From: Cristatella mucedo
Lineage: Eukaryota > Bryozoa > Phylactolaemata > Cristatellidae
NCBI GenBank assembly: GCA_009760855.2
Contig: WPIO01000016.1
Coordinates: forward strand, 6,435,001-6,499,000
Length of the DNA stretch: 64,000 nucleotides
Direction: 5' to 3'
Shown here: piece by piece, positions 34,346 through 46,919 of the stretch
How positions within the stretch are numbered: position 1 is the first letter of the stretch
How the letters are laid out: every line of letters begins with the position of its first letter
Made by a program: the position numbers and the translations under genes
Notes under the pieces: model-generated
Told to the model about the DNA's origin: nothing
The model's database searches: none
Seen by the model: only the letters and a program-made list of their open reading frames with translations

Positions 34346-35049
34346 CAACCCCCAAAACTGAATTGGCTACTTATTTCGCCAAAGCTTGGGGTTCAAGCAA
34401 AATTTTCTGCGGAACTTATTCGAACTGAGACGGTTTCTTAGTCCATTAAAGTAGGGCCTCGTGTAATAGGGCAAAACTAAGATCTTCAAAAAAACAATGG
34501 ACTCCTTAAAGAGTGACACAAAGAGTTGATTATTCGCATGCTGCCAGTATTGATAATCGCTAAAATATGCGTAGAACCCCAAGAGAAATAAGTCTCGTTA
34601 CATACACCTTACATGTGAAGAACCAAGAGCGAATTGACTGGCTAGTTGTGATGTCAAATGTAGGCACGTGCAAGACAATAGACATGGGCTTAGCGGTGGT
34701 TGCGAGGGCGGGTAGGTTTCTCGCTTATTTAAAATTTCGTCAAGTCAGGATAGGAAATGATGCCATTTGCAAGTTATTTTCAAACTTTGAGACCGCAGCA
34801 GAGGATACAACTTTCTTTCATACTCTGAAATAAAATCACAACGTGGCGAAGACGATTGCTCATGCATCGTCGCTCGTTCCTCAAACAAAAGAATCGTTTG
34901 CAGTCTTTCTTCGAAGCCGTGTCCGCTTCGAGTCTCTTTTATTTTAAATCTCTCCAGCAGCAAGCTTCAGGGGGAGGGGGAGGGGGAGGGGGAGAGGAGG
35001 GGGTGGCAGTAATCCATCATCCTTCAGGTACCAAGGCTTTGTTTACTTA
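34346..35049. other. Unannotated DNA with a (GGGGGA)n patch
   Basis: No gene recognised. A short G-rich run lies at 34970-34998. Confidence 0.3.
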
Positions 35050-35051
35050 AG

Positions 35052-35235
35052 ATGTTTCTGATTTACTGGGCTGTGGTAGCCCCAGAGGTAACGTGCTCGC
35101 TCTTCACGTTCGAGGTAGCGGATTCGAATACTGCAGTAAGCGATCCTTTTTTGCCAGCTGCAAGCGGTGGTGGTAGCCGTTACGGCTATTCTGCCTCTAT
35201 ATACACGAGGCTGTTCAATCTAATAACTTTTTTTA
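35052..35235 (+). mobile_element. SINE-II, variant subfamily
   Basis: Carries 'GAGGTAACGTGCTCGCTCTT', a B-box-like GATTCGAATACTGCAGT and the core 'GCAAGCGGTGGTGGTAGCCG'. The same variant recurs at 35985, 58480 and, reversed, 60335. Confidence 0.65.
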
Positions 35236-35261
35236 ACTCATATTCATGCTGACGACGTCTA

Positions 35262-35555
35262 TTCTTGTGCTGACGACACCGATTCTTCTGCTGCCGACTG
35301 GGGCACATCCTTCCCAACGGTTCTGAGCTGCTCCTCACGTGCTACTAACTTCCTGAACTGCCATGATACCTCAGTGCCATGCTTCTCGCTTTCTCTTTGT
35401 TGCGTGAGGTGAATTCTATTGGCTACCGAATGCGTACCAAGAGCCGCTTAGGGTTTGAGTTCGCTACACAGACCTTTCCTGAGTAACACCCACATAGTCT
35501 TTGCGGCTTTTTGTAGTTGCAGACAAGGATGCATTGCATTGTATTGCTGCACACA
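35262..35555 (+). mobile_element. LINE-B 3' end
   Basis: Contains CTACCGAATGCGTACC, AGAGCCGCTTAG and GTAACACCCACATAGTC, shared with 19290, 59735 and the full element; ends in a GCATTGCATTGTATTG tail. Confidence 0.75.
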
Positions 35556-35984
35556 ATTCATAGCGCAGTGCATTATGCAGGCTGCTTTCATCGAGTGATA
35601 CTGCAATCCTCCACGTCGACTACCAACATGTGCAGCACCTCACAGCTCTGCGGTGGCTTCCATTTCGTCAGGCCGCACATCCGAGAGCTACTGCTACCGC
35701 TTCCGCTGCAAATGCTTCAACTGAGACCGCGAGTCTTCGTAAGAGAATCTGGCCTGCACTGCAGCAGCCCGCTGCTGCACGACTTCAGCTCAGCCTGCAT
35801 TTCGCTCAAGAAAACTAGCCCTCTGCGCTCTGTCGTGTAAGCATTACTACGTGCGTTAGTAAGTTCTCGCACTTCACCTGGGGTCCTACTTACTCATCAG
35901 CTACCGAGCTAGGCTTGCTCTGTCCGTAATTTTTCATGATTGTCTATGAGCAGTGGAGTGGAGAGCATGGATAGCATGCCGCAA
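35556..35984. other. Unannotated DNA
   Basis: No gene or repeat recognised. Confidence 0.3.
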
Positions 35985-36345
35985 AATCTCTCGGCCGCGA
36001 TAGACCAGGAGGTAAAGTGCTAGCTCTTCACGATCGAGATAGCAGATTCAAATGCTCTGCAGTGGGCGGTCCTTGTTGGTGAGCCTTGACGGCCTACTTG
36101 GTAAGGCGGTTGCTTTTCACGACCTCGGTCCCGAGGTCTTGGGCTTAAATCCTGCTGTGTGGGCGATCCTTTATTGCTACTGCAAGCGGTGGTGATAGCC
36201 GTAAAGGCTTTTCTATCGCTATGTAAAGAGGCTATTGTATCAGCTAGTATTTCTTTTTATTTCCAATTGCAAGCGGTAGTGGGTAGCCGTCAAGGCTCTT
36301 CTACCACCGCAAATAAGGCTGTTAAATCAGCTATTATTATAATTA
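35985..36345 (+). mobile_element. SINE-II interrupted by another SINE-II
   Basis: The outer variant copy covers 35985-36075 (to GTGGGCGGTCCTT) and resumes at 36262 (TTGCAAGCGGTAGTGGGTAG). Between them is a complete SINE-II (36076-36260) starting GTGAGCCTTGACGG. Confidence 0.7.
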
Positions 36346-36669
36346 TTATTATTCCTACTGTGAAAGTGCCCACCTTCCACCAACGCACTGACTGCATTTT
36401 AGCCAGGTTTTCTTCGACTCTGATCGTCCATAGCTGTTGAAGCTGGCACGATTTTGATCTGCATCGCCTCGCATCGCTGGCTGTGGATGGCACTGAGTGC
36501 TTTCACACGCTCCTGTGACTTCTTTGAGTTTTGGAGATGTGCTGCAATGACCGGCGCTACGACGAATCTCTGGAAGGATGCTCTCGTGACGTCCTTTGCA
36601 TCGGCCCCCACGGTTATCTTATCGCACGTGACCGTGCTAGCCTGTCTCGAGGGCGGGGGCACCGACGCT

Positions 36670-37880
36670 ATCGTTCTTTTTCACGGTTTATACTCTCCCT
36701 CTTGCTGATGTGTTAGCCACACACAATCTAGGCTTCACTACTATGCAGATGACATTTATAACTTCACTCTGATCTCTCCCAGCCCACCAGCACGTAGGAT
36801 TCTCTCCAATCTCTTGCTGCATGTATTGATGATATCCACACACGGATGGTAACAAACGTTCTTAAACCAAATAATGATAAAACCAACTCACTGGTTATGG
36901 GCAAACCAAGTATGCCTCAGAAATTTGAAAATCTAACACTCCAAGTCTGGTCTGCCTGCGTATCTTTTATTGAATCTACACAAAATCTAGGTGTCCTTTT
37001 CTAAAGTGACCTTTCATTAGACGACTATATGTGCTCCGAAGTCAAGTCTGCCTATGTTCAGCTACATATAATTGAAAAAGCAGGGCTTGTTTAGACAGGG
37101 ATGCCACATCTAAACTGGTCAATTCTCTTGGTGACCTTCATTCTCGACTTCTGCAACTCTCTGCTTGCTGGTCTGTCTGCCGGTGCAATCAGGAGCTAAC
37201 ACCCGCTGCACAACTCTGTAGCCAGGTTTGTCTGTCATGAGAGTCGCAGTTGCCATATCACACCTTTTTCAAGTTGACCTGCACTGGTTTCCAGTTAAGC
37301 AACGCATCGACTTCGAGGTTGTGTCACTCACTTTCAGGTCCCTCCATTCTTTGGCTCCACCCTATCAATAACAGCTAATCCTCCGCCAGGCCTACCTATC
37401 AGATCTACTCCCTCACCAGGCTAAGCACCGTACCACCCTCTTTTTGGAGTTTAATCGTTTACCTATACCCGTACGAGCTATCAATACTTTGGAGACCGCG
37501 CATTTGGTTCGTATGCTCCCAAAGCCTTTAATTCACTTCCGACTCTCGCCACGAAATCTCCTGACTTGGCCTCATTTAAACGGAGGGTAAAATCGCATCT
37601 ATTTGTTTCAGCATTCAGCATTTAGTAGGTAGCGCGATTCGGCGTTGAGTGCTTATGTGTGCTGACACCATGCCTGCTGCCACAAACCGTATTTGCATGC
37701 TGACCCTGTGCATGCCACTTCTAACCATGCTATGCTTGTTGTTACTGAGCATGCTACCACAAGCCATGCGATTCGTGGTTCCTTTGCAGCAAGTGTAAAC
37801 TGCCTGGATATAATATGGGGTCTCCGAGGGTGCTATAACAAATGAATCATTATTACTATTGCTATTATTATTATAAGCAG
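36670..37880 (+). mobile_element. LINE-A copy, RT to tail, heavily mutated
   Basis: Recognisable from the YYADD region (about 36740) through the thumb, C-terminus, 3' UTR and a decayed tail (GTCTCCGAGGGTGCTATAAC then ATTATTACT). Many stops and frameshifts, and a short duplication near 37365-37400. Confidence 0.75.
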
Positions 37881-38935
37881 CTAGCACTCTAGGCGGAGCA
37901 GGCTTGAGTAGCTCCAGTCAGCGGCTGCGTCCCGGTCCGAAACTCTGCCGGCTTCCTCTGCCCTAGGATCTCCCCTTAATTGTCCTAAGGATTTACCTTC
38001 GGCTTCGTGCCGAACCCACGACCGGCAAGGTGGTTGCCGTAATGATTTCCCCTGCTATGTGCCACGTGCACAGCTGACAAGGCCTGGCAGATAGGCGCTG
38101 CAACTTCTGTCTTGAGTCCTTGCAGCTCGGAGAGCTTACTGCTGCCGAGCAATATCGTTGGTAGATGTGACGCATACAGTTTCTTTTAAGTTTTAGGTGA
38201 CCATTTTGGGCGCCCCCTGATCCCGGGCAACTGGGGGCAAATGCCCCTGCTCCCTCCAGTACACAGCTCGTCTCCGGTTGGTACGTTAGAAAGAGAAACC
38301 TCTGTGCCCATGCCTTGGCTTTGGCAATTCCTATTTTCTCGTCATGAGGATGTTGCACTTACTTGTTTTGGTTTTTTAATGCAGTCCGTTCTTTTTGATT
38401 AGCTGATTGCTGCAATCGCGGCTGTAGAAAGTGCCTCCGTGTGCCCAGACACTCCACTGTGCAGTAGAAGCCAGGAAGCAGCAGAAGTCTTCGAAGCAGC
38501 AGCCGGGCACATTTCCACCACTCCTGCTAGCGTGGGTTACGCGCTGCTGCTGCCCTTGTATGCTGCAGCATCAGCCTCTATCATAGACAAGAATGGGAAG
38601 ATGGGGCTGGGGTGTGCTGTTCAGCCGGTGGCTGTAGGCAGCGTGAGCAAGCAGGAAAGCTTGGCTGGTTTCAAACATCTGCGAGTGGCACTTGTTGGGA
38701 TGGCATTTGGCTCCCTTTTTGTTTATACTCCTTACCCGATAAGTGAATTTCACCCTCCCTTCCCCCCAAATAGGTGGCTACCACAGGAAGCTTGCACGAT
38801 CTTAGCTAAACAATATTTCCAGCAGTCACTCATACAGAGGGCTCGTAGGAACTATGCTAAAGCTATTCAGATGGAGCTTCGATGATATCTCCGCTGAGTG
38901 ATTCAATTGGTGTCGAGAGTGTTTCGCCACGAGGT
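37881..38935. other. Unannotated DNA
   Basis: An open frame at 38439-38885 (+) has no recognised domain or splice support; I do not call it a gene. Confidence 0.3.
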
Positions 38936-38939
38936 CACG

Positions 38940-39030
38940 AGGCTGCTGCATGCTAGCCGGATAGACTTTAAGGCGGCACTTCTGCCGCTACAAAATGACG
39001 CTGTTAAATCAGCTGATATTTATACTACTT
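38940..39030 (+). mobile_element. SINE-II 3' fragment
   Basis: Ends 'AATGACGCTGTTAAATCAGC', the SINE-II tail. Confidence 0.45.
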
Positions 39031-39039
39031 GGGTTCCAT

Positions 39040-39240
39040 GATGCATGCTGCTGAGCCACAGCCACTACAGCTATCAGCTTCGAGCGGGTCCTGCTTCCTT
39101 CGACTATGGATTTAGTCAATCGGTCTGAATTTTCCGCTTCTTCGCCTTCTTTCCGTGCAGCGTCTGTAAAGTGCCTAGAAAGAGACTCTGTTCTCCGAGG
39201 GCGCCATACAAATGCATTGTTATGATTCGTATTAGTGACC
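39040..39240 (+). mobile_element. LINE 3' end, variant tail
   Basis: The tail 'AAAGTGCCTAGAAAGAGACT' with GAGGGCGCCATACAAATGC resembles LINE-A, but the sequence upstream differs, so this is a distinct subfamily. Confidence 0.5.
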
Positions 39241-39494
39241 GTACTCAAAAGCGCGATCCATACTTCAGAGGCTCATAAGAGCTGAAGGCTTGATGACCAC
39301 AAGATTTCTATTTAGGATGAAGGACGGCGAGATGACTATGATGCCGACGAGCAGGTACAGTGCCAGTGCGTGCTGGAAGTCCAAAGGTCCTTGGAGATTT
39401 GATACGTCAAGCCGGTGCCAGCGAGTAATGTGATCAGTGACCCTGATAACCCGGATCTTGAAATCGAACCTATGAGCGGCAACGGCATTCTCAG

Positions 39495-39700
39495 AGTCCT
39501 TACGAGCGCTGACACTGTGCATGCTGCCACTAACTATATTTGCATACTGACCCTGTGCATGTCATGCTATGCTCGTCGTTATCAATCGTGCTACCACTAA
39601 CCGTTCGATCGGGCTTCCTTTGCAGCAAACGTAAAGTGCCTGGAAAAAGAGAGAATTATCCGAGAGAGCTAAATCAATTTCATTCTTAGTGTTATTATAA
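39495..39700 (+). mobile_element. LINE-A 3' UTR and tail
   Basis: Matches 'GCTGACACTGTGCATGCTGC' through the tail; strongly 5'-truncated. Confidence 0.7.
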
Positions 39701-39704
39701 AAGC

Positions 39705-39770
39705 AGCAAGAATGCTGAGAACGTTTCGCCAAAATATGAAAACGTTGGGACTGATTATATAGGTAAGCAC
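39705..39770 (+). pseudogene. CAP pseudogene, partial exon
   Basis: Encodes NAENVSPKYENVGTDYI followed by G|GTAAGC. It lines up with the end of the CAP exon at 18322-18500, including the donor, but lacks most of the exon. The metal-site Glu is kept. Confidence 0.55.
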
Positions 39771-39842
39771 TGAAGGAGTGCCATCTGAATAATGAAAGCC
39801 TAGAGTGACTAGGCAACAGCGTTATAAACCTTGCATCGGAAA

Positions 39843-39870
39843 CGGAAGAGAGAGAGAGAGAGAGAGAGAT
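39843..39870. repeat. (GA)n microsatellite
   Basis: Short GA run. Confidence 0.9.
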
Positions 39871-39904
39871 TGATAGCAAGCAGAAGACCTCTTTCGGGAC
39901 CGCC

Positions 39905-40195
39905 TGCGCTTCCTTAAAAGGCTAACCCAACGACCGTTGAGAGCTGATACATCATCTCGATACTATCCAGGCTAGAGATATGACTCAAATTTATGCAGCG
40001 CAACGCGACCATTGTCCAGCCGTTGGGACGGTAGTGCACAAGAGGGGACACACGAATATATGGCCGCGAGCACCAGCGAAAAGTCCAGAAGAAATTAGAA
40101 GCTCGCGATCGTTGCTGACTTTGCACGAAAAGCTTCCAGGAATCCGCAAATCAATTTAATTAATGCGCACATTGTCATATGTGCATCACTGAGGT
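39905..40195. repeat. Diverged copy of 24530-24870
   Basis: Shares collinear words with CAP intron 3. See the partner entry. Confidence 0.5.
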
Positions 40196-40734
40196 ATTGT
40201 AACGCAACTAATCATCGGACTAAACGACCAGTCTTTCCTCGGATCCGATTTATTAAATTAAATTTAAGCATAAATTCAGGCAAAGAATTAACGCCGGAGC
40301 TTTGATCGGAGCCGTGCGACCGCGGCCAGCCATTCTTCGCGGGTTCACCTCAATGGAGGACGCACAGTTTGCTCGCAACGATTTCGGTACCAGCGGGTAT
40401 CCGCGTAGCATCAGAAAGAAAGTTCAATTCGGTAAGGATAGGCCATGCTTGCAAGCCAATAGCTGCACCAAGGCTCACACTCGCAAGGACTCCGACGGCC
40501 TAGTCATATTTATTCATGCCTATGTATACTGGTTGTTTTAGGGACAATTACAAAGGCTGAAACTTTAACGTTAAAATGCAATAGTTCCATCTCGTGGATC
40601 GCACGTACCCAAGAAAGTCAGCGATGGCAATAGACCAATAGTAGTTAATTAAAACTTGTGTATTGCCGTTATGAAAATAAATTCATTTCCTGCACACTTT
40701 ACGTCACGCTGTCACGGAACTACTCTTTCTTTCG

Positions 40735-40925
40735 CAGGAAATTTCGCACAGCTTCAATGAAGAACCGTGGGAAGCCAGTCTCCGGAAAAGCAGCCGATGA
40801 CAAATGACATGCATCTTTGGTAGCTACAAGCCGGCAAGTCACTACGTCGGCCAGTTTGGGGCAGCGAAATGGTGGAGGGGACACTGTCATCTAATTGGCT
40901 GCCATGAGAAGGCGTCGGAGATAAT
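40735..40925 (+). pseudogene. CAP pseudogene, last exon and 3' flank
   Basis: TCTTTCGCAGG leads into a decayed match of the last CAP exon: ATTTCGCACAGCT for the HFTQL region, then GGTAGCTACAAGCC and ACTACGTCGGCCAGTT. The 3' flank 'TGTCATCTAATTGGCTG' also matches the real gene's flank. Indels and an in-frame TGA make it non-coding. Confidence 0.6.
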
Positions 40926-40980
40926 CAAGCATTAATTCAAAGCAACTGCCCATCTAGTTAATCATATTTCATCATCATTA

Positions 40981-40985
<5 letters not shown>

Positions 40986-41037
<52 letters not shown>
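40986..41037. repeat. (TA)n microsatellite
   Basis: Pure TA run. Confidence 0.95.
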
Positions 41038-41040
<3 letters not shown>

Positions 41041-41279
41041 GTACTCGTGAGAAAATCTGGCCTGGACTGTAGGAGGCTGCACGACTTCTGCTCTGCTTGC
41101 CTTTCGCGGGTTTGACGAATTACCCAATCCACTATTATTGGCTAAAATCAACTGGCATTGACGAGCTCAAATTTCTAGTGAATATTGTAAGAAACCTTTT
41201 TATTGTATGTATCCTCTAAATTTCATGTCATTGTTCGAACGTGCACTCATACAAACGAGCTGCGAAGGTGGAGGCTAGT

Positions 41280-42095
41280 ACCACATCTGAATGTAGCACA
41301 TTCCCTCCAGGACATTCCCCCCAGGACATTTCCCGTGGTGACCCTAGGATATTTTCATATTTTCCCCGGACATTCCTCCGGGGTAGGACATCCTTCTATA
41401 GTGATACAGGTATAACTAAAAATAATAAATATATATATATATATATATATACATGATCAAATGAAGTTCACGCTCTACTGAAATAAAATTAACTCAGTAT
41501 AACTGAACGTTTTGTTAATTCCTTAGGACAAATTCACTGGTTGGCCTTGCACTACACAGTCCATTTCAGTAGTCTAATCACAAAAACTTGCGACAGTAAC
41601 TGGTGATAACGGCGATGGCACAGTCGGCCCGCAGACAGCCGTCGGTCAAGAGAGTGAAGCGCTCGAAACAACAGCTGAAGTCGCGACTAATGTCACTCTT
41701 GTGTTGCCCGCCGTGACAACAAGAAAACTGCAGTGGAGGTGCTCGAAGGACTTGGGCATGTTGTTAGATTCTAAAATGTCACGATACTGAACTACATAGA
41801 CATCTATTTGACATTTTTTTATTTGACTTGATGGTTATGTAATAATAAATACTACGCGTTGCAAGATAGTTTATACGACATTTCTAATGACTATAATGTA
41901 GGACTATGTTATATATTATATACTATATACTATTTTTACAAGATATGCAAGCAAGGCAGTTTATATCATGGCATTTCTATACGGGAGGGGAGAAATGCCC
42001 TACCCCAAGGGGGGAAGGTCCTACGTCAGGGGTAAATGTTCGGGGGAAATGTTTCATGGGGGGACATTTCTGGGGGGATGTCCGTCCATCCCACA
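41280..42095. mobile_element. Foldback-like element with G-rich inverted repeats
   Basis: The left end (41295-41400) repeats 'GGACATTCCCCCCAGGACAT'-type words. The right end (41975-42090) has the reverse-complement type 'GGGGGGACATTTCTGGGG'. The two ends flank about 570 bp of AT-rich sequence with no ORF. This suggests a non-autonomous DNA element with repetitive terminal inverted repeats. Target-site duplication not resolved. Confidence 0.5.
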
Positions 42096-42239
42096 ATCTA
42101 CCTCCATCTACCGCAATCCACTTAGGTCGAACACAAAGTTCCAATTTACATAGCACATAAGACTCCGCTCAGTTCAAAGTACACTTACAGAATTTCACCT
42201 AGTTTTGTATTCGTAAGCTAGAAGCTCTGATTATGACTG

Positions 42240-44650
42240 CACATTGCTCTACTCTTTGGTATGTGTGTCTACGCCCAATTTTACAGTAACTGTCTCGGCC
42301 ATTCAGCAGCAATGCAATGCAACCGGCTGCAATGGCCAGGGTCTATACCGAAGTCCACCACAATTCGCCACAAACGACCAAAAAAATTACACTCGACGCT
42401 CTAATTGTGATTGCATATTGCTTGAATCTTTCTGTGTAATTGCACAATCTCACTACAATTTCCTTATGCATCCTGATGCAACCGACTGAAATGGCCCGGG
42501 CCAATACCGCAATCCATAGCATTCCGCGACAAAATGCCTCGAATTCATTTTCTCAATGTTCCAGTTTTGAATGCATATTAAGAAGCACTCTGTTTAAAGT
42601 GCAGCCACATCATTTTTGATAAATTAAATTGCGCTCGTACAATCTTAGGCAATGTATGGCAATCCCCGGCAATGACTCGGCTCAAAGCAGCAATCCAATA
42701 TCAACCGTGGCAAATGGACCACAAGTTGGCTTCGCGAAGCTACAATTGTTATCGAATAGTACACTTCATTTTGTTAAAAGTGATACGGTAATTTTTCGCG
42801 CTATTTTGCCCGTTAGTTGTCAACAATGCACGGGAATCGACAGCAATGGCAGGGTATATATCCCAATCCGTTGCAAATCGATAAGAAATCGGCTGAACGA
42901 CGCTCCCATTCTCATTGTACGTACCGTCTCACGGCGTGCGCCGATACTTTCAACCCAGCCCGTGCGTTCAGCCTCAGATAATCCACAGCAATCTACGGCA
43001 ATGGCCAGGGCAAATTCGGCAATCAACTATGATCCATCGCATATCACCGGAGAGTGACTGGGCCAAGCTCAAACTTTTCCTAAATGCCACCGTGCACTAT
43101 GTTTAAAGTGCAGCCACATTCTTTCAAGTAATCGCACACGCAAAATCATGAGCAATGAATGGCAATCGTCAGCAATAGACTGAGCCAACCTGCGGCATAT
43201 CAGCAACAAAATTGGCAGCGCAACGCTCCAATTGTCATTACATATAATTTTTCGCTCCGTCAAAATGAAACCGTGGCATTAGAAGCTGCTTTGCTCGTTA
43301 ACTGTCAGCAATAAGCAGCAATCCACAATAATGATCGAGGCCAATAATGCAATCTGTGGAAAATCGGTAAGATTGGCTTCGCAAAACTGCTACTTTCATT
43401 CCACGTAACATCCCACCGTGCGAGCGCATATATTTCACCCATTGTGCGCGTTCGACCAACGGCGATGCATGACAATCAAGGGCGATGGCCCGGTAGACAA
43501 ATGCACCAATATATGACGGTTTGTTACAAATAGACCGATAGCTTCTGGGAGAAGCTTTCATTGTTCTTGTGAATAATGCGCACTGAATTAATTTTGCCGG
43601 CATTTCGATGTCAAAGGCCCGGAAAAACGACGTCGAAGGCCCGGAAAAACACGGCAGTTTGTGGCAAATCAGCCAATGCTGTGTAATTTCCGGGGATAAA
43701 TGTGCGAAATGAGAAATCGAAAATTTCGGGCTACCTTAAATATGTGAAACTTCGTGAGCAACTATGCTGCAAGATAGAGTCTTCCCATAGCCAATTTAAA
43801 AACAATCTTCGAAAGGTCGTAATGAATTTCAAGATGTGCCCGAGCCCCGGCAATCGTTTGATGTTTATTGCCCAAAATTAAACGCATTCATTGGGTTCAA
43901 ACGGCGTTATAGCACTTTAAAAAGAGTGCGATGTCATGCCCCGATGCATAACTTTAGCTTTGCATGGCCTATTTGATGGTCGACTTGCCGCGGATTACAG
44001 AAGGTTTTCGCTTTAGCACGGGCCATTTTCGTTTATTGCAATGCGGTGACCTAAAGCATAAGCAATGGCTTTCCGGTAAGCACACAAAATAGAATACACA
44101 ACCAAAGAGAAATTTAAATGGGAGCATCGCCCAGCAATTTTTTGTTTATTTGTCCTTAACAGTATATCAAGATATTCTGTATTTTTCAGGGCCGTTGCCA
44201 TCGATTGCCATGCTTAGCCCTTCACTGCAAAGTCGCAATTGGTGGAAAACATGTGGTTGCACATTTCATTCAGTACGCTGTAATGCACAAGAGAAGTTTC
44301 CCAGCACGTTTATGACTATTTGTAAGCTGCCGTCCTACATTGCTACAGATTCCGCAGCCATTGCCGGCGAGCTAATGTTAAGCGCCTAGAAAGAGATTGA
44401 GTTCTCTGAGGACGCTTTATCAAGTGCATTATTGTTTTATTATTATTTGTTATTATTGCCAATAATGACTCGAGATATAACGTCCAAAGTTGGTTTAAAG
44501 TGTGTGCGCGAATAGTAGACGTCATATCGTGTGATAATGAGAACTTTGAACTTTCGACCTTTCCAATTTCTATTCAATTCGAAACAGATTGCAGTAAAAC
44601 CATAGCCATTGCCGTCCATTGTCGTGCATTGGCCTTTAATGTACATTCAC
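42240..44650. repeat. Degenerate tandem satellite, period about 165-170 bp
   Basis: Units are marked by clusters such as 'CAGCAATGGCAGGGT', 'CGGCAATGGCCAGGGCA' and 'GCAATGGCCAGGGTCTATAC' near 42320, 42490, 42665, 42845, 42995, 43165, 43325 and 43475. From about 44180 similar words appear reverse-complemented (GCCATTGCCGTCC, CCATCGATTGCCATG), suggesting an inverted part. Identity between units is low. Confidence 0.5.
44371..44458 (+). mobile_element. LINE-A tail only
   Basis: About 55 bp of LINE-A tail (AAGCGCCTAGAAAGAGATTG...) plus (ATT)n, inserted into the satellite. Confidence 0.75.
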
Positions 44651-44724
44651 TTATCGATTTGTAAGTATTATTTCCACGGATTTAAATTAGCGGTTGGTTA
44701 AAGGCGTATCGCATGTTCACTATC

Positions 44725-46765
44725 CTAGCGGAGTGGAGCGGTAAGATGCTGGCACAGGGTTGGAGGTAACTCCAAGCCTTTCCCTTTGATTTGGCTCTTA
44801 GCTAAAAGTGGAGATTCCTTATTGACCTGGATAGCTAAGAGACAAGTGCACCCTCTGCGCTCGACTCCGTGCAATCACGCAATCGTGAAAATGGGAGTCC
44901 GGCTGGCTACGCCAGATTTGGCTCCATTTTGCAGGGCGTTCACGGCCAGAGGCCATCTCTTGCCTCGGCTATCGCTGAGCTAGCTAGCCTGAAGCTAGCC
45001 GCAGCCAAAGCAACGATTGAGCGATCCGTCGTAATGCAACCCTCATATGGCTGGCTCCCCACTTTCTGGCGATTTGCAGGCCTTTCCGGACGCTGTTCTC
45101 TTCATTCTCTCCTCCTTCAGCTCAGCATCCGAACCGTTTGCAGTGACCTCTGGCTGTGGCGGTAGAGGCTGTCTGATCCCCCTGCAGAAATACGTGTGTT
45201 CATGCAACTGGTACGTGAAGGAAAGTAGGGTGCAACGTGTATTCTGGCCGTGCAAAACTAGTATGCCACACAATTAGTGACTTCCTGAAAATAGCTAAAC
45301 AACACAACAGACTACAATCTACCAAACATTACCACCCTAACGGCCTGCAAATGATCTCGCTGCAACAACAATCGCTCAACAGGACTCGATTCAATCGCTA
45401 CTATCGCCTCGACAGTGATCGGCTAATATGCGTGGCCGCTCTCAGCAAGTCCTTCCGGAAGTAGCCGATTTGCCAGCAATGTTTTGGAGCATAAGCTTCG
45501 GCGCTCAATGTTGATGCATCAGCATATGTTTCGACTGCCACATTTGCTTGCAGCTCACGACTCTAGCGGCGATATGTCCAACAAAGATCCACCAATTACA
45601 TGGTGCAACCCACCTTACGTGAAATAACTATGCTTGGAACGAATACCATCCTACTAGAGGTGTTAGCCTAATTTTGCCACAGTTAGGTGGCTGGTATCAG
45701 GGGGGGGGGGGTACGGCGCTCGGACGGCTCGGTCGCTTGAATCATCTTCAAAGATATGTACGACTCGCGTTCGTTCTCACAGAGTATTCACCCGACCCGG
45801 GGGCCAGCTGTAGAGGTCTCGAAAAATAGGCACATGCTTTTCCAAGTTGCCAGCTCTGGCTAACTATTACCGTCTGGGTCGCCTCCCCTTGTCATGGCTA
45901 GGTTCACAATTCCTGCCCAGTAAGCCGGCCGACCTGTATGGATGCTATTGTGGCTCACCTCAATCTCTCAGCAGATCATCCGGCCCGAAGCTTGCGACCA
46001 CGCACTGTAATCAATACACTGAAGGCCAAGTAACTCAAAGTCAACTTTTAAGAGTCAAAATAGACCATCGGGCATTTAGATCTCGTGACGTTTCAGTCTA
46101 GAGCTCCAGTTGCCCAAACTGGCTTCTGAGAACTATGCATGTATCTCTCGTTCTAGTGGTAGGACACAAATGACGTACTTTTCAGTCAGAGTAGGACCTT
46201 AGGACAAGTAACACAAAAGCTAATTGACTAGTGTTCGTCACAGTGACGAGATCCCATTCAGAGACCCAATTGAGAGGTACTATTTCAGCAGCCCGCATAA
46301 GGGATATTTAGTGCGGCAATAAAAAAATTCAAGGCTTCAGACTCCTGTCGGTGAGCTACAGTATGTAAGAAGATGGTCACAGTGAAATCAATTTCAAGGC
46401 GAAGCAGTGCGATCAGCCACGACGGCATTTCAAACGACGAGCAGATGATTCGCCGTAAAATGGGGAGGGGGTAAATGTAAAGACCTCAACGCCGTTGACA
46501 CCACTTAAGGTTGCAAGAGTGTCGTTGGACTCGGCTAGCTGCTGTGAGAGTATGTCCAGACGATGAATCGGTGAATCAAATAGCACTGCTGCCGACTTCT
46601 TGAATAGTGCGATTGAAGTTGGTGGTGAAGTGATGTCATAAGTGAGTGTGTTCTAGAAGAAGTAGTTGTATGTCCGAACACGGAAGTGCATGCACCATAC
46701 CGAATCCATTGCCTGTCATTGTGCTTTCCGGAGCATCGGCATCACTCAGGTAAACACATAAAAGC
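44725..46765. repeat. Mosaic duplication, first copy (order A-B-C-D)
   Basis: Blocks: A 44725-45410, B 45411-45560, C 46245-46465, D 46500-46765. Each has a close partner in the second copy. Frames inside (such as 45047-45277) repeat in both copies but look non-coding. About 700 bp between B and C is unique. Confidence 0.7.
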
Positions 46766-46919
46766 GGGCAGTGCGATGCTTAGCACGAGGCTTACTCTTA
46801 CCCACAATATGTGCCGTGGTTTGGCTTCCTCGTTAATAGCTTACCTGCTGTACCGTTTTCCGGACCACTGGATTTAAATTTTACGTGTTTTTCGAGTAGT
46901 ATCGCCTATTGACTCGCCG

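Noticed and set aside
38439..38885. 148-codon plus-strand frame
   Set aside because: No recognisable domain, no splice support and no duplicate; length is possible by chance.
45043..45277. Frames conserved between 45047-45277 and 47447-47650
   Set aside because: Conservation follows from the recent DNA duplication; both strands are open and neither has a domain, so coding is not supported.
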